A DNA stretch of 64,000 nucleotides from Domibacillus mangrovi (GTDB lineage: Bacteria > Bacillota > Bacilli > Bacillales > Domibacillaceae): NCBI RefSeq assembly GCF_001906925.1, contig NZ_MRWQ01000001.1, positions 310,001-374,000 on the forward strand, given 5' to 3'. Shown piece by piece: positions 1 to 11,939 of the stretch. The position numbers and the translations under genes are program-made. The notes under the pieces are model-generated. The model worked only from the letters and a program-made list of their open reading frames with translations, was not told the origin of the DNA and did not search any database. How positions within the stretch are numbered: the stretch's first letter is position 1; each line of letters opens with the position of its first letter.

Positions 1-417
1 TAAGCCGCGCGGATCGCGTCCATCATCATATTTAACGGCAAATTCAATCGCATCCACTTTTTTGAAATATTCTTCATCCAGACGGCGTACAAGGCCCGGT
101 TCAAATAACGGTTCCATTGCACACATCGATTCTAGCTGATCCATCAGAGGACCAATCAAATCGAATATTTTAATATTTTCTGCTGCCGATGCTTCCACCA
201 TATACTGACGTATTTCCGGTTTGACCAGCGTATACACAATAATGCCTTGATCTTCTTTTGCCAAGCTGACAACTTCATCAATGTGAGACAGATCTTCTAC
301 GTATGGAAATCGTTTCATGACCGCAGGACCGCTAAACTGACTCAGTGCTGCTTTAGTGACAAGTTCGGCCGTTTCCCCTACCGAATCAGACACAATATAA
401 ATAATAGGATCATTCAC
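1..417 (-). CDS. ppsR: PpsR/YqfL, pyruvate phosphate dikinase regulatory kinase/phosphorylase (5' part only)
   Basis: Only the N-terminal 139 codons lie in the window; the family is about 270 residues long, and its P-loop kinase motif would lie beyond base 1. The visible start, [20 protein letters not shown], matches the DUF299/PpsR family. These enzymes reversibly phosphorylate PEP-synthesising enzymes such as pyruvate phosphate dikinase. I chose GTG at 417: an upstream in-frame extension is blocked, the ATG just before it runs at once into TGA, and a GGAAGGCGG ribosome-binding site precedes it. The gene follows ccpN by 21 bases, as in B. subtilis (ccpN-yqfL), where it is linked to CcpN-controlled gluconeogenesis. 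Assignment is by sequence resemblance and synteny. Confidence 0.9.
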   Translation of the reverse strand, partial: MNDPIIYIVSDSVGETAELVTKAALSQFSGPAVMKRFPYVEDLSHIDEVVSLAKEDQGIIVYTLVKPEIRQYMVEASAAENIKIFDLIGPLMDQLESMCAMEPLFEPGLVRRLDEEYFKKVDAIEFAVKYDDGRDPRGL

Positions 418-438
418 GTCATTTTTGCCGCCTTCCTG

Positions 439-1077
439 TTAATGATCATCATTTGTTAATGAGACAAATGCCCGTGTGATCATCGTTTTCGTGATACGTC
501 CGGTCACTTCATAACCTTTTTCTATTTTTTTAACAACCGGTACACTATCGATCTGCTTTTCAAGCAAGTTTTTTGCCACATCCAGGATCAGATCGTCTTT
601 TTTGCATACTGTAATATTGGGCATACGTGTCATAATAATATTTACTGGAAGCGAATTTAGGTCCTGTTGGCCAATACTTGCACGCAACAAATCTTTGCGC
701 GATAAAACACCAGACAAACAGCCTGATTCGTCAACGACAAACAGTGTGCCAACATCTTCAAGAAAAATCGTTACAATCGCGTCGTACACCGTAGATTGCT
801 CCTTTACAATAACCGGCACTGCCTGAAAATCACGTACGGACAATTTCTTTAATTTTTCTGTTAAGAGCTGCGTACTAGACTTTCCTGTATAAAAATAGCC
901 AACGCGTGGACGAGCATCCAGAAACCCTGACATCGTTAAAATAGCAAGGTCTGGACGAAGAGTTGCACGTGTTAAACTCAGTTGTTCTGCAATATGTTCA
1001 CCAGTAATCGGACCGTTCCCTTTGACAATTTCTAATATTTTTTGCTGCCGCTTATTTAACTCGATTTTCCCCACCAC
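439..1077 (-). CDS. ccpN: CcpN, transcriptional repressor of gluconeogenic genes (HTH + two CBS domains)
   Basis: The product has 212 residues, the normal family length. An N-terminal winged-helix region (about residues 7-62, containing GEHIAEQLSLTRATLRPDL) precedes two CBS repeats (about 83-140 and 145-208, with FLEDVGTLFVVDESG in the first). CcpN in B. subtilis represses gapB and pckA in the presence of glucose; the CBS pair senses nucleotides. The gene lies downstream of glyS and just upstream of ppsR, the conserved order. The start is a GTG at 1077 or the next codon (two GTGs in tandem) with a poor Shine-Dalgarno, so the first residue is uncertain. Confidence 0.92.
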   Translation of the reverse strand: MVGKIELNKRQQKILEIVKGNGPITGEHIAEQLSLTRATLRPDLAILTMSGFLDARPRVGYFYTGKSSTQLLTEKLKKLSVRDFQAVPVIVKEQSTVYDAIVTIFLEDVGTLFVVDESGCLSGVLSRKDLLRASIGQQDLNSLPVNIIMTRMPNITVCKKDDLILDVAKNLLEKQIDSVPVVKKIEKGYEVTGRITKTMITRAFVSLTNDDH

Positions 1078-1118
1078 CCATTAAAATAAATCTTAATGTG
1101 TTATACGATTTATTTATC

Positions 1119-1124
1119 ATTATA
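1119..1124 (-). promoter_or_regulatory. Possible -10 element of a ccpN promoter
   Basis: On the minus strand this 92-base glyS-ccpN spacer holds a perfect TATAAT about 45 bases before the ccpN start, in an AT-rich stretch. No good -35 lies at 16-18 bases, so this is only a candidate. Confidence 0.35.
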
Positions 1125-1169
1125 TACTATTTGAGCAAAACATACATCGGGTAGTATTGAATAGCCGTT

Positions 1170-3242
1170 TTATTTCGTCATGATCGCTGGAACATCTGCA
1201 AATTCAAGAATGAACATAGCAAGACAGCGCATCAATGCAAGGCGGTTTTGCTTTACTTGTGCATCCTCTGCCATCACCATCGTATTGTCAAAATATTGTT
1301 CAATCAATTGTTTTAACCCAGCAAGTAATTCATACCGTGCATGCATAGATGAAGCTTTTGTCCATGCTGTTTCCAAATCTGAATACGCACTGTACAGTTG
1401 CTTTTCTTCTTCATTTTCAAAGAAAGATGGATCGACATCCTGGCCATCTTCTGCTTTTTTCGCAATGTTCACAACGCGGCTGAGCGCTTCCATCGTTTCT
1501 TTGAAGTCCTCATCTTCTTTATGGTTCATCAAAACAGATGCAGCTTCTTCCATTTCTTTTAACGTACCGCTGCGCTTTGCCAGAACCGCATCAATGATGT
1601 CATACGGAATTCCTTTTTCCTGTAAAATGTGTTTCACTCGAAGTATGAAGAACGCAACGATTTCTTCTTGCAATGCGGAAGCATCTTTTTCACCAATACG
1701 ATCATGCAGCACTTCTTTCACTCCAGCTGCGATCACGTCTGCAAGCGGCATATGCCATTCATGATCCATCATCGTCTGCACAATTCCAGCTGCCTGACGG
1801 CGAAGCGCATATGGATCCTGTGAGCCGGTTGGAATAATACCAACAGCAAAACATGCCGTAATCGTATCTAGTTTGTCTGCTAGACTGACAAGCGCACCTG
1901 TTTTAGTGGATGGAACCGTGTCTTCTGCAAAACGCGGTTTGTAATGTTCATTCACAGCAACGGCTACATCCTCATTTTCCCCTTTTTGACGGGCATATTT
2001 TTCTCCCATTACCCCTTGTAGTTCCGGGAACTCATAGACCATTTGCGTCACAAGGTCAAATTTACAGATTTGCGCAGCACGATCTGTTGAGATTTTCACT
2101 TCTTCTGATGCATTTGTTAAATTGGCAAGTGCCGATGAAATACGGCGAATACGTCCGACTTTTTCAGACAACGTCCCGATTTTTTCGTGATACACGATTT
2201 TTTCAAGCTTTTTCACAAGATCATCGATACTGGCTTTTTGATCTTCTTTATAAAAGAAATCTGCATCAGCTAAACGGGCGCGTAATACTTTTTCATTTCC
2301 ACGAGCCACTTTATCAATTGCATGATCATTTCCGTTACGCACTGTAACAAAATGAGGAAGCAATGTGCCATCCGCCTTTTTCACCGGGAAGTAACGCTGG
2401 TGTTCTTTCATCGATGTAATGAGCACTTCTTCAGGCAAATCAAGAAATTCTTCGCTAAATGAACCGGACAAAGCCGTCGGATATTCAACGAGATTATTCA
2501 CTTCTTCCAAAAGAGCATCATCGATTGGAATAGCCCAGTTGTTTCGTTTTTCAAGTTCTTTTAAACCTTCGACTATCATGTTTCGACGCTTGATTGGATC
2601 GACAATAACGGATTGCTGCTTCAATGTCTCTTCATACGAAGAAGCATTCACAATCGTTGCAGTCGTTCCGAGAAAACGGTGACCTATCGTTTCGTTTCCA
2701 CTTTGCACACCAGCCATCTCAAATGGAATGATTTTCGTGCCGAACAGTGCCACGATCCATTTAATTGGACGCACGTAGCGAATATCACTGTTGCCCCAGC
2801 GCATATTTTTACCGAATGTTAAGCTTAGTGCAATGTCTTTTAACGACGGAAGCAGCTCAGCTGTCAAACGGCCTTTCACAAATTTATTTACATATGCATA
2901 TTCAACGCCATTCACTTCTTTAAAGTAAATATCGTCTACCGACATCCCCTGGCCTTTCGCAAAACCAGCAGCAGCTTTCGACCATTCGCCGTTTTCTGAT
3001 TGAGCAATTTTTTTCGCAGGACCTTTCGCCTCTTCGTTCGTATCAGCTTGTGCATCGACGGTATCTTTTACAATGACAGCAAGGCGTCGCGGCGTAGAAT
3101 AAAGCAATACGTCACCATGTTCAATATTTTGTTCATTTAAAAATTTACTCACCTTTTCGCCAAGTTGATTCATTGACTGTGTCACAAAACGAGCCGGCAT
3201 TTCTTCCAATCCAATTTCGAGTAGGATATCCTGTTTATTCAT
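1170..3242 (-). CDS. glyS: Glycyl-tRNA synthetase beta subunit
   Basis: The 690-residue product matches bacterial GlyS (about 680-690 residues), the large subunit of the alpha2-beta2 glycyl-tRNA synthetase. It binds and positions tRNA-Gly while GlyQ carries the catalytic core. The family N-terminus ([18 protein letters not shown], residues 6-23) and the central KEHQRYFPV stretch are present, and the C-terminal region is the tRNA-binding DALR-type part. Its ATG at 3242 overlaps the glyQ stop by 8 bases, so the two are translationally coupled. GGAATG upstream serves as the ribosome-binding site. Expression is set by the glycine T-box before glyQ. Confidence 0.97.
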   Translation of the reverse strand: MNKQDILLEIGLEEMPARFVTQSMNQLGEKVSKFLNEQNIEHGDVLLYSTPRRLAVIVKDTVDAQADTNEEAKGPAKKIAQSENGEWSKAAAGFAKGQGMSVDDIYFKEVNGVEYAYVNKFVKGRLTAELLPSLKDIALSLTFGKNMRWGNSDIRYVRPIKWIVALFGTKIIPFEMAGVQSGNETIGHRFLGTTATIVNASSYEETLKQQSVIVDPIKRRNMIVEGLKELEKRNNWAIPIDDALLEEVNNLVEYPTALSGSFSEEFLDLPEEVLITSMKEHQRYFPVKKADGTLLPHFVTVRNGNDHAIDKVARGNEKVLRARLADADFFYKEDQKASIDDLVKKLEKIVYHEKIGTLSEKVGRIRRISSALANLTNASEEVKISTDRAAQICKFDLVTQMVYEFPELQGVMGEKYARQKGENEDVAVAVNEHYKPRFAEDTVPSTKTGALVSLADKLDTITACFAVGIIPTGSQDPYALRRQAAGIVQTMMDHEWHMPLADVIAAGVKEVLHDRIGEKDASALQEEIVAFFILRVKHILQEKGIPYDIIDAVLAKRSGTLKEMEEAASVLMNHKEDEDFKETMEALSRVVNIAKKAEDGQDVDPSFFENEEEKQLYSAYSDLETAWTKASSMHARYELLAGLKQLIEQYFDNTMVMAEDAQVKQNRLALMRCLAMFILEFADVPAIMTK

Positions 3243-4125
3243 GATCAGCCATTCCTTTCTGTTTCAATATCGGGAAGCCTAACTTTTCCCGCTCATTATA
3301 AAATGTTTTCGCGACTTGACGAGCAAGATTACGCATCCGTCCGATGTAAGCAGTACGTTCTGTAACAGAAATAGCACCGCGCGCATCGAGTAGATTAAAG
3401 ACGTGCGAACACTTCAGCACGTAGTCGTATGCTGGGTGAACGAGTCCTTCATCCATTTGGCGCTTCGCTTCTTTTTCGTATACACCAAACAAGTCAAATA
3501 ACATATCTACATTAGACGTTTCAAATGTATATTTAGAATGCTCAAATTCCGGCTGATAAAAAATATCATGAACGGTAAATCCATTTGTCCATTCCAGCTC
3601 AAATACGTTTTCTTTTTCTTGAATGTACGAAGCGAGACGTTCAATACCATATGTAATTTCAACCGATACCGGTTTGCACTCGAGACCACCTACTTGCTGA
3701 AAATACGTAAACTGTGTAATTTCCATCCCATCTAGCCACACTTCCCAGCCAAGTCCTGCGCATCCTAGTGATGGATTTTCCCAGTTATCTTCAACGAATC
3801 GGATATCATGCTCAAGCGGATCGATTCCGAGCGCTTTTAACGAATCAAGATACAATTCTTGAATATTATCTGGTGATGGCTTCATGATCACCTGGAACTG
3901 GTGATGCTGATAAAGACGGTTTGGGTTTTCACCGTAACGCCCATCTGCCGGACGACGGCTCGGTTCAACATAGGCTACATTCCAAGGCTCCGGTCCAATT
4001 GCCCGTAAAAATGTATACGGACTCATCGTTCCTGCTCCTTTTTCTACATCATACGCTTGCATTAAAATACAGCCTTGGTCAGACCAATGCTTTTGCAGCG
4101 TTAAAATCATATCTTGAATATTCAT
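3235..4125 (-). CDS. glyQ: Glycyl-tRNA synthetase alpha subunit
   Basis: The 296-residue product is the class II catalytic subunit of the tetrameric glycyl-tRNA synthetase. Family hallmarks are the start [19 protein letters not shown], the [16 protein letters not shown] motif-2 region (residues 56-71) and the [10 protein letters not shown] motif near residue 160. A strong AAGGAGGAAG precedes the ATG at 4125. It is the first gene of glyQ-glyS, read from a promoter just after recO and through a T-box leader. Length and sequence are ordinary for bacilli. Confidence 0.97.
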   Translation of the reverse strand: MNIQDMILTLQKHWSDQGCILMQAYDVEKGAGTMSPYTFLRAIGPEPWNVAYVEPSRRPADGRYGENPNRLYQHHQFQVIMKPSPDNIQELYLDSLKALGIDPLEHDIRFVEDNWENPSLGCAGLGWEVWLDGMEITQFTYFQQVGGLECKPVSVEITYGIERLASYIQEKENVFELEWTNGFTVHDIFYQPEFEHSKYTFETSNVDMLFDLFGVYEKEAKRQMDEGLVHPAYDYVLKCSHVFNLLDARGAISVTERTAYIGRMRNLARQVAKTFYNEREKLGFPILKQKGMADHE

Positions 4126-4156
4126 ATCTACTTCCTCCTTTTTTCTGCATCAAAAA

Positions 4157-4378
4157 GCCCGTCCCTATGTACAACAGTCTCTTGTACATAGGGACGGGCT
4201 ATATATACCCGCGGTTCCACCCTACTTGCCTTTAATTTGGCCGCTTTTTTTAAAATTATCCCGCTCCGGAATGCCTTTCCTCGCTGTTCTTTTACCCGGC
4301 TCACACTATCCTGGGCTCGCTTTTAAAAGAGTTCATCGCATACTTTTTCCATCGTCGCAGTTATTATTTCTTTTGTCT
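4157..4378 (-). promoter_or_regulatory. Glycine T-box leader of glyQS, with terminator
   Basis: The conserved T-box AGGGTGGAACCGCGGGT is at complement(4207..4223). It is followed by an intrinsic terminator hairpin whose arms are about 18 bases (4157-4200), with five U residues downstream. In Stem I the motif AAAGGCATTC presents GGC, a glycine codon, at complement(4273..4275), as in Geobacillus glyQS leaders. Uncharged tRNA-Gly binding the specifier and T-box bulge should favour the antiterminator and allow readthrough into glyQ. Confidence 0.95.
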
Positions 4379-4384
4379 ATTTAA

Positions 4385-4413
4385 AACGTAATGCATAATA
4401 GCTGTTTTGTCAA
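4385..4413 (-). promoter_or_regulatory. Sigma-A promoter of the glyQS leader
   Basis: A perfect TTGACA (4408-4413, minus strand) is followed after 17 bases by TACGTT (4385-4390), a weak -10. The -35 box overlaps the recO stop codon (TGA at 4410-4412), so recO ends inside the next promoter. Confidence 0.6.
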
Positions 4414-5189
4414 TCATCATTCGTTTCTTCTTTCGATTGAAAATTGTAATCAAGCCGCTCCATCTGCTCCAGAAAACGGCGTGATTTCAAATACAAGCCA
4501 GCGTATTCATCGTAATACATCGAAATCACGGCTCGTAGTTCTTTTTTCGTCGGCTCTTTCACATCAATATTGCCAAGGCGTTCAAGATCGAAAAAATAAA
4601 ATAAACGCAACAGGCGAATGGACGCTGGAAATAACGGTAAAAAATGCGGGTCCTGTCCTGTGCACCGATGGCATATCAGACCATTTTCACGGATTGAAAA
4701 GCCGAACTTGCCTTCCGTTTCTCCACAGACGACGCACGAAGATAGTTCAGGACGCAGTCCAACTTGCGAGAGCATTTTCATTTCGAATATGTTCGTCACA
4801 ATCGCTGCATCAGCACCTTCATTTATATAATCAAGACTTTTCTGTAACAAATTAAACAAAGGCAGATTTACTTCACCGTCCTCTGTCGTTCGATCCGTCA
4901 TTTCAACAATATAGGCGGCGTACGCCGTTTTCATTAAATCTTCACGTATGTAACGCATGGACGACAGAGCTTCTCCTTGCTGCATCGTTCCAAGTCCGCG
5001 GCTTTCTTGTACGAGAAAATGACCATGTGTGAAGGGCTGCGTCACACCAGATAATCGGCTATTTGTCTTTTTCGCACCTCTTGCCACCGCGGCTTTCTTT
5101 CCTTTTTCACGCGTAAACATTGTAACGATTTTATTCGTTTCACCGTAATCGTTCGTTCTTAGCACAATGCCCTCTAATTTCTCAAGCAT
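4410..5189 (-). CDS. recO: DNA repair protein RecO
   Basis: The 259-residue product has the RecO layout: an N-terminal OB fold (residues 1-80, beginning [20 protein letters not shown]), a helical middle, and a zinc-binding site formed by C152, C155, C173 and C176. RecO loads RecA onto SSB-coated single-stranded DNA with RecR in recombinational repair. It lies 27 bases downstream of era. The tiny yqzL gene found between era and recO in B. subtilis has no room here. Its stop codon overlaps the glyQS -35 box. Confidence 0.95.
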   Translation of the reverse strand: MLEKLEGIVLRTNDYGETNKIVTMFTREKGKKAAVARGAKKTNSRLSGVTQPFTHGHFLVQESRGLGTMQQGEALSSMRYIREDLMKTAYAAYIVEMTDRTTEDGEVNLPLFNLLQKSLDYINEGADAAIVTNIFEMKMLSQVGLRPELSSCVVCGETEGKFGFSIRENGLICHRCTGQDPHFLPLFPASIRLLRLFYFFDLERLGNIDVKEPTKKELRAVISMYYDEYAGLYLKSRRFLEQMERLDYNFQSKEETNDD

Positions 5190-5216
5190 AGCCCCAAAAC
5201 CCCTTCAGAGTACTTT

Positions 5217-6885
<1,669 letters not shown>

Positions 6886-6908
<23 letters not shown>

Positions 6909-7356
6909 CAAGAATCTCTTTTTGCCGGCCAAACATTTCTTTCTCATCTTCTTCTGTCATATGATCGTATCCGAGCAAATGGAGGAATCCGTGAACCGTT
7001 AAAAAGCCCAGCTCCCGCTCAAACGAATGACCGTAGTCTTCTGCCTGTTCTTTTGCCCGTTCAACCGAAATGATAATGTCACCGAGGACACGCGGCATGT
7101 TCCCACCGGTGATCGCTACTTCATCTTCACCCATTTCTTCAAGTGCGAAGGACAGAACATCAGTCGGTACATCTTTATCGCGATACTCCCGGTTGATTTC
7201 TTGAATGCGGCTATTCGTCACAAATGTCACCGACACTTCACTGCCGTTCGGAATGTTTTCTTGTTTGGCGGAAAACTGGAGTAGTTTTTCTGACAGCTTG
7301 CTCGTTTCCTCATCCAGGCTATTCGTTTCATCCAAAAAATCAACGTCGAGCACCAT
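6886..7356 (-). CDS. ybeY: Endoribonuclease YbeY (YqfG), rRNA maturation
   Basis: The 156-residue protein has the YbeY zinc motif [11 protein letters not shown] (ligands H122, H126, H132). It matures 16S rRNA 3' ends and takes part in ribosome quality control. I chose the ATG at 7356, 6 bases after AAAGGGG, giving family length; in-frame starts further up fall within phoH. The gene overlaps the phoH end by 17 bases and the dgkA start by 23. In B. subtilis pgpH (yqfF) separates phoH from ybeY; here the two overlap directly, so pgpH is not at this locus. Confidence 0.94.
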
Positions 7357-8329
7357 TTTTTTCATCCCCTTTTTCCACTTTTTCATACGCATTAATAACT
7401 TTTGCGACGAGTGGATGACGAACAACATCGCTTTGATTAAGATAAATAAATGAAATACCGCTCGTTTTTTCTAAAATACGTTCTGCTGCAACAAGTCCAG
7501 ATACCGCGCCCTTTGGCAAATCAATTTGCGTTTGATCACCGTTAATCACCATTTTCGAACCAAATCCAAGACGCGTCAAAAACATTTTCATCTGAGCATT
7601 CGTCGTGTTTTGTGCTTCGTCTAAAATGACGAACGCATCATCAAGCGTCCGGCCTCGCATATAAGCAAGTGGCGCAATTTCAATCGTACCGCGCTCAATC
7701 ATCCGATCTGTATGTTCCGCGCCGAGAACGTCATGCAGTGCATCGTAGAGAGGACGTAAATATGGATCAACTTTTTCTTTTAAATCACCTGGCAAAAAGC
7801 CAAGGCTTTCACCGGCTTCAACAGCTGGACGTGTTAATATAATTCGCTTAACGCGACTGTTTTTGAGCGCACGGACAGCCATAACGACCGCCAAATACGT
7901 TTTTCCAGTGCCTGCGGGGCCGATGCCGAATACAAGATCTTTACTGCGGATCGCTTCAATATAATCGCGTTGTCCAAGCGTCTTAATACGAATCGATTTG
8001 CCTTTTGCATTTTTCGTAATTTCTTCTTCATACAATTCATTCAGATATTCAATCGTGCCATTTTTCGCCATTTGTACAGCGTTGATGACATCCCGTTCAC
8101 TAATATTAATTTGCTTGCGAATGACAGCAAGCAGCTGTTCAACTACAATCCGGGCTTTTTCCACGTTATTTGCCGGTCCTGTTAAATGAACTGCTTCACC
8201 GCGTGTCACGATGGAGACATGAAACTCTTCTTCCATAATCGTTAAATTACGATCGGATACCCCGAATAATAATACTGCTTCGTTTTGGTCGCCTAGAGCG
8301 ACGGCTGCTGACTTCAATTCTTCCTGCAT
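7340..8329 (-). CDS. phoH: PhoH family P-loop ATPase (YqfE)
   Basis: The 329-residue product has a Walker A motif GPAGTGKT (137-144) and a Walker B-like [10 protein letters not shown] near residue 235, the signature of PhoH ATPases. An N-terminal KH-like segment (about 25-70) precedes it. PhoH-like proteins are linked by synteny to YbeY and RNA metabolism; the exact role in bacilli is not settled. GGAGACTGAGGA precedes the ATG. It follows yqfD by 24 bases and overlaps ybeY. Confidence 0.93.
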   Translation of the reverse strand: MQEELKSAAVALGDQNEAVLLFGVSDRNLTIMEEEFHVSIVTRGEAVHLTGPANNVEKARIVVEQLLAVIRKQINISERDVINAVQMAKNGTIEYLNELYEEEITKNAKGKSIRIKTLGQRDYIEAIRSKDLVFGIGPAGTGKTYLAVVMAVRALKNSRVKRIILTRPAVEAGESLGFLPGDLKEKVDPYLRPLYDALHDVLGAEHTDRMIERGTIEIAPLAYMRGRTLDDAFVILDEAQNTTNAQMKMFLTRLGFGSKMVINGDQTQIDLPKGAVSGLVAAERILEKTSGISFIYLNQSDVVRHPLVAKVINAYEKVEKGDEKNGARR

Positions 8330-8353
8330 TCCTCAGTCTCCTTCGTTGACAGG

Positions 8354-9481
8354 TTAGTTAGTTGCAATATTTTCAAGTACTTGGAAGTGTATAATCATCT
8401 CTACTTTACCATTCCCAACCCGCTTCTGTAAAACGTTTTCACCTTGAATGTGCGCCTTTTCCGGAAGCCTGGCCATCAACTGTGTCCTTGCTGTTTGAAT
8501 CGCTCTCTTTTCCATTTCGTTCGCTGTCTCAATCGTGTTTACTTTTTTCAATTCGTAATCGGTCACTGTGCGGAAAGATAGTGGCAGCTTATACGAGAAA
8601 AAATGAAATTGATATACATTTTCTTCTGACTGAAATGGTTTGCGCAACGACGCTTGTGTCCAGAGGGCGTATTCTTTATCTTGTAACGATGCATATACAG
8701 TTAGTCTTTTTTTACTGCTTCTCGCCTGTAGTGAATCATTCACCATCCTCACAGTTGCTTTATACCATGTTTCTGCTATAACTGTGCCGCGTGCTGGATT
8801 TTTTTTCGTTCCGGTCACAAGCCGGTCTCCTTTTTCAACAAATTCACTGCGACGTACTTTCGACAAGCCTTGTTCCACAAACAAATCATGAATGACACCT
8901 GCTTTTGATGCTCTTAAATGGCGGCTGCTAGAAACCGTTTCTTTTTTCGGGCTGCTGGCTGATACATCTGCTTTATACACAACACCACTTTTCTTCAGCG
9001 AAAATCTCGTGACACCTGGCACTTGTAGCAGGGCGCGTTGTTTGAGTTCTTGTTCATCGATCTGATCAAATCGGATAGCTCCTTCACGAATGCCCTCCTG
9101 TTTTAAAAATGTCCGAATCAACTTTTCCGTTTGCGTATCCGCTCCTGTGACATCAATACGGATAATCATGGCTGAAAGCAAAATGATAATGAAAAAGAAA
9201 CACATACTCGTTAACACAAAAGGATAATTTTGAATCGCACGCTGCATTAAAAAAGGCAAGCCCGTTCCTTTTTCCAAGCGAATGGTTCCATTGAATTGGC
9301 GCGCTTCTTTTCGTAAAAGTCCAAGTTCTCGAACCCGCATTTGAAAACGAATGACATTCTTTTTTTCATATTTAATGTGCACAAGTATGGCGCCTCGCTC
9401 ATGCAGCCTGCCGGGTAATAATGAAGCATCCGGGCCGGAGACGATAACAGTCACTCCACCGGATAAAAAAAGATTAGCCAA
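8354..9481 (-). CDS. yqfD: Sporulation protein YqfD
   Basis: This 375-residue protein has one clear transmembrane segment (about 88-108) and a long extracytoplasmic part, matching the YqfD family (about 400 residues). In B. subtilis YqfD is a mother-cell sporulation protein needed for efficient sporulation, with unclear biochemistry. The start appears to be TTG at 9481, overlapping the yqfC stop by 8 bases; from there the product lines up with the B. subtilis N-terminus. A downstream GTG after TCCGGTGGA is an alternative. yqfC-yqfD are probably one unit. Confidence 0.85.
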   Translation of the reverse strand: MANLFLSGGVTVIVSGPDASLLPGRLHERGAILVHIKYEKKNVIRFQMRVRELGLLRKEARQFNGTIRLEKGTGLPFLMQRAIQNYPFVLTSMCFFFIIILLSAMIIRIDVTGADTQTEKLIRTFLKQEGIREGAIRFDQIDEQELKQRALLQVPGVTRFSLKKSGVVYKADVSASSPKKETVSSSRHLRASKAGVIHDLFVEQGLSKVRRSEFVEKGDRLVTGTKKNPARGTVIAETWYKATVRMVNDSLQARSSKKRLTVYASLQDKEYALWTQASLRKPFQSEENVYQFHFFSYKLPLSFRTVTDYELKKVNTIETANEMEKRAIQTARTQLMARLPEKAHIQGENVLQKRVGNGKVEMIIHFQVLENIATN

Positions 9482-9767
9482 AGCGATGACCCTGTTTCAT
9501 TTCTAGTTGTATATTTGTCATCGTTCCTTCGACGAGGATTTCTTCCGGCATTAATTCCTTTACTTCAAGTAATTTCCCTTTTATGTGAAGAATTGATCCC
9601 GGCAGCTTTATGCGGACATCCTGTTCTGTAAATTGCTCAAGGCGTTCTGGATATTGAATCGCAATTTGCGTGCTTCCAATGATCGTGATTCGCGGTACTC
9701 CCCCGGCTGCATCAGCAGGCAGTCCTGCCAATTTACTGATAAATGCCGCCCCTTCTCTTTTCTTCAT
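9474..9767 (-). CDS. yqfC: Sporulation protein YqfC
   Basis: The small protein (97 residues) contains the YqfC-family core, including PRITIIGSTQIAIQ and the C-terminal PEEILVEGT. The ATG at 9767 is 9 bases after AAAGGGG and gives about family length; an in-frame ATG at 9818 adds 17 residues without a binding site. YqfC and YqfD are encoded together in spore-formers and are expressed in the mother cell in B. subtilis. Molecular function is unknown. Confidence 0.85.
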   Translation of the reverse strand: MKKREGAAFISKLAGLPADAAGGVPRITIIGSTQIAIQYPERLEQFTEQDVRIKLPGSILHIKGKLLEVKELMPEEILVEGTMTNIQLEMKQGHRFG

Positions 9768-9821
9768 AAAAACAAACGCCCCTTTCTTTTTCATATGTTT
9801 ATGAAAAGAAAGAGGCATTCA

Positions 9822-10169
9822 TCACTTTTTACGCTTTGATTTTGGCGGGCCGAGCACTTCAGACAAAATAACGCCTTTTAAAAAGTCCTGTTCTGACCAT
9901 TTTTCGACACCCTTCATAGGCTGTGACACCGGTTTGGCTGGCCGTGACGGTCTTGTTTCCCGTTTTTGAATCGGCTTTTGAACAATGGCAGGTGTTCGTA
10001 TGGAATTTTGCACAGGAGCTTCCATCGCTTTTTGTTCCGCCTGTTTCACTACTCTTTTTGCTTGTTGTTCTACTTTTTTACGGACTGTTTTTGGTTCGTC
10101 TTTATTTTTATTCTTATTGAAAAACATCGAGATCAAGCCGGCAATGATGACAAAGATGAGTCCTTCCAC
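9822..10169 (-). CDS. Small membrane-anchored protein at the yqfB position, function unknown
   Basis: The 115-residue product begins with a hydrophobic segment (about residues 3-17). A highly charged, Lys/Arg/Gln-rich tail follows, with little sign of a globular fold and several basic PxxP-like stretches, ending in KSKRKK. GTG at 10169 follows AAGGAGGTCATCC. It lies 14 bases after floA and before yqfC, where B. subtilis has yqfB; I infer positional equivalence but cannot confirm homology. The sigma-W-type promoter upstream of nfeD probably drives it too. No function is claimed. Confidence 0.7.
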   Translation of the reverse strand: MEGLIFVIIAGLISMFFNKNKNKDEPKTVRKKVEQQAKRVVKQAEQKAMEAPVQNSIRTPAIVQKPIQKRETRPSRPAKPVSQPMKGVEKWSEQDFLKGVILSEVLGPPKSKRKK

Positions 10170-10183
10170 CCGGATGACCTCCT

Positions 10184-11179
10184 TTATTTGCTGTCATTTT
10201 CTTTTTTCTTTCCTGTCATATCACCAATCGCACCGCGCATGTCGGTATCAGCAGTGAGATTTTGGATATTCAAGTAATCCATAACGCCAATATTGCCCGA
10301 ACGAAGCGCATCTCCCATGGCACGTGGAACATCTGCTTCCGCCTCAACGACTTTCGCACGCATTTCCTGCACGCGTGCAATCATTTCTTGTTCGTTTGCA
10401 ACCGCCATCGCACGGCGTTCTTCTGCTTTCGCCTGCGCAATGTTTTTATCCGCTTCTGCCTGTTCGGTCTGAAGTTCAGCGCCTATATTTTTACCAATAT
10501 CAACATCCGCAATATCGATCGAAAGAATTTCAAATGCTGTACCCGAGTCCAATCCTTTGTTCAAGACAGTCTGAGAAATCATATCCGGATTTTCTAGCAC
10601 TTTTTTATGGTGGTCACTTGAACCAATTGTAGAGATAATTCCTTCGCCGACACGGGCAACGATCGTTTCTTCACCAGCACCACCAACGAGACGGTCGATG
10701 TTCGCACGTACCGTAATACGCGCTTTCGCTTTTACTTCGATTCCGTTCATTGCAACACCTGCAATAAAGGGTGTTTCAATTACTTTCGGGTTAACACTCA
10801 TTTGAACGGCTTCAAGAACGTCACGGCCCGCAAGGTCAATAGCGGCCGCTCGTTCAAATGTTAAATCAATATTCGCACGATGCGCAGCAATGAGGGCATT
10901 GACGACACGATCGACATTACCACCTGCCAAATAATGACTTTCAAGCTGATTGATTGATACATTTAGTCCTGCTTTTGACGCTTTAATGAGCGGATTCACA
11001 ACACGGCTCGGGATAACCCGACGCAAACGCATCCCGACAAGCGTAAAAATACTAATTTTTACACCGGCAGCAAGTGCTGATACCCAGAGCATAACCGGGA
11101 CAAACGTAAGTAAAATACTAAGTAAAATAATAGCTGCTGCAATTGCAACGAGAAGCATAATTGTACTGGTAACTACCAT
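10184..11179 (-). CDS. floA: Flotillin-like protein FloA (YqfA)
   Basis: The 331-residue protein has an N-terminal membrane hairpin (about 5-45), a SPFH/flotillin domain and an Ala/Glu-rich coiled coil (about 235-290). The coiled coil includes the [17 protein letters not shown] region typical of FloA. Flotillins organise functional membrane microdomains and influence membrane fluidity and protease and secretion assemblies. It follows nfeD by 16 bases with a strong AAAAGGAGG. NfeD proteins and flotillins work as partners. In B. subtilis this operon is sigma-W regulated, in line with the promoter seen at 11940-11966. Confidence 0.95.
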   Translation of the reverse strand: MVVTSTIMLLVAIAAAIILLSILLTFVPVMLWVSALAAGVKISIFTLVGMRLRRVIPSRVVNPLIKASKAGLNVSINQLESHYLAGGNVDRVVNALIAAHRANIDLTFERAAAIDLAGRDVLEAVQMSVNPKVIETPFIAGVAMNGIEVKAKARITVRANIDRLVGGAGEETIVARVGEGIISTIGSSDHHKKVLENPDMISQTVLNKGLDSGTAFEILSIDIADVDIGKNIGAELQTEQAEADKNIAQAKAEERRAMAVANEQEMIARVQEMRAKVVEAEADVPRAMGDALRSGNIGVMDYLNIQNLTADTDMRGAIGDMTGKKKENDSK

Positions 11180-11195
11180 AATAAAATTCCTCCTT

Positions 11196-11912
11196 TTATT
11201 CGATTTCTCTTACAACAATTCGTGCACCTTCTGTTTTTACAATGGCTACTTCTTTACCAGCCATAATGAAAACGCCTTCTGCTACAGCGTCAATTCGCTC
11301 GCCTTCAATAATAACTGTTCCAGACGGACGAAGTGGTGTTTTTGTCCTGCCGATCTTCCCAATTAAATCTGTGCGATTTTCATTCGATACATAGCCGCGC
11401 TCTGTATCGGTTGAGTCGCTTAAAATGAATTTTTTAAAAAATTTCATTTCTTTCCCCAACACCTTTATCATTATTATCAATGCCGCTGTCGCAATAGAAA
11501 ACGCGATTATTAACGAGATCGCCATCCAGAGCAAACTGGCTCCGGCAAATAGAACGCCAGCAGAAAATAAGCTAAAACCAATCAAGCCTACGACTCCGCC
11601 TGGCAAAATAACTTCTGCCAGAATAAACAGAACACCACAAACAATAAGCAGCACTGTCAAAATACCCGCCTCTCCTGACATAACGTGCCCTACTGTAAAA
11701 ACAAGCAATGCCAGTGTACCAACTGCACCGGGAATCCCAAATCCGGGTGTAAATAATTCTAGTATAAACCCGGTCAGCATGATTGATAATAGGACTACGA
11801 CAATAACAGGATTTGTCGCCAATTGAACGAAAGGTCCGCCTTCATCATACGCTGTAAGCAGCGATACGACCACTAGCATGGCACTCCATTGTACATATCG
11901 AATGTATCTCAC
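11196..11912 (-). CDS. NfeD-family membrane protein, short form lacking the protease domain (YqeZ-like)
   Basis: The product (238 residues from GTG 11912, or 227 from the ATG at 11879, which has GGAG 5 bases upstream) holds four hydrophobic segments. The NfeD signature [19 protein letters not shown] is followed by a C-terminal OB-fold domain (about 170-238). B. subtilis YqeZ is about 437 residues, with an N-terminal ClpP-like serine protease domain; that domain is absent here. The sequence upstream is a terminator and promoter, so this is not a simple recent frameshift. It precedes floA, its usual partner. Confidence 0.88.
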   Translation of the reverse strand: MRYIRYVQWSAMLVVVSLLTAYDEGGPFVQLATNPVIVVVLLSIMLTGFILELFTPGFGIPGAVGTLALLVFTVGHVMSGEAGILTVLLIVCGVLFILAEVILPGGVVGLIGFSLFSAGVLFAGASLLWMAISLIIAFSIATAALIIMIKVLGKEMKFFKKFILSDSTDTERGYVSNENRTDLIGKIGRTKTPLRPSGTVIIEGERIDAVAEGVFIMAGKEVAIVKTEGARIVVREIE

Positions 11913-11939
11913 CGCCTTTCTGCCGGGTCTTTTTATTTA

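Noticed and set aside
1180-2822. Long plus-strand reading frames opposite glyS
   Set aside because: They are antisense frames of a well-conserved synthetase, lack ribosome-binding sites and match no family.
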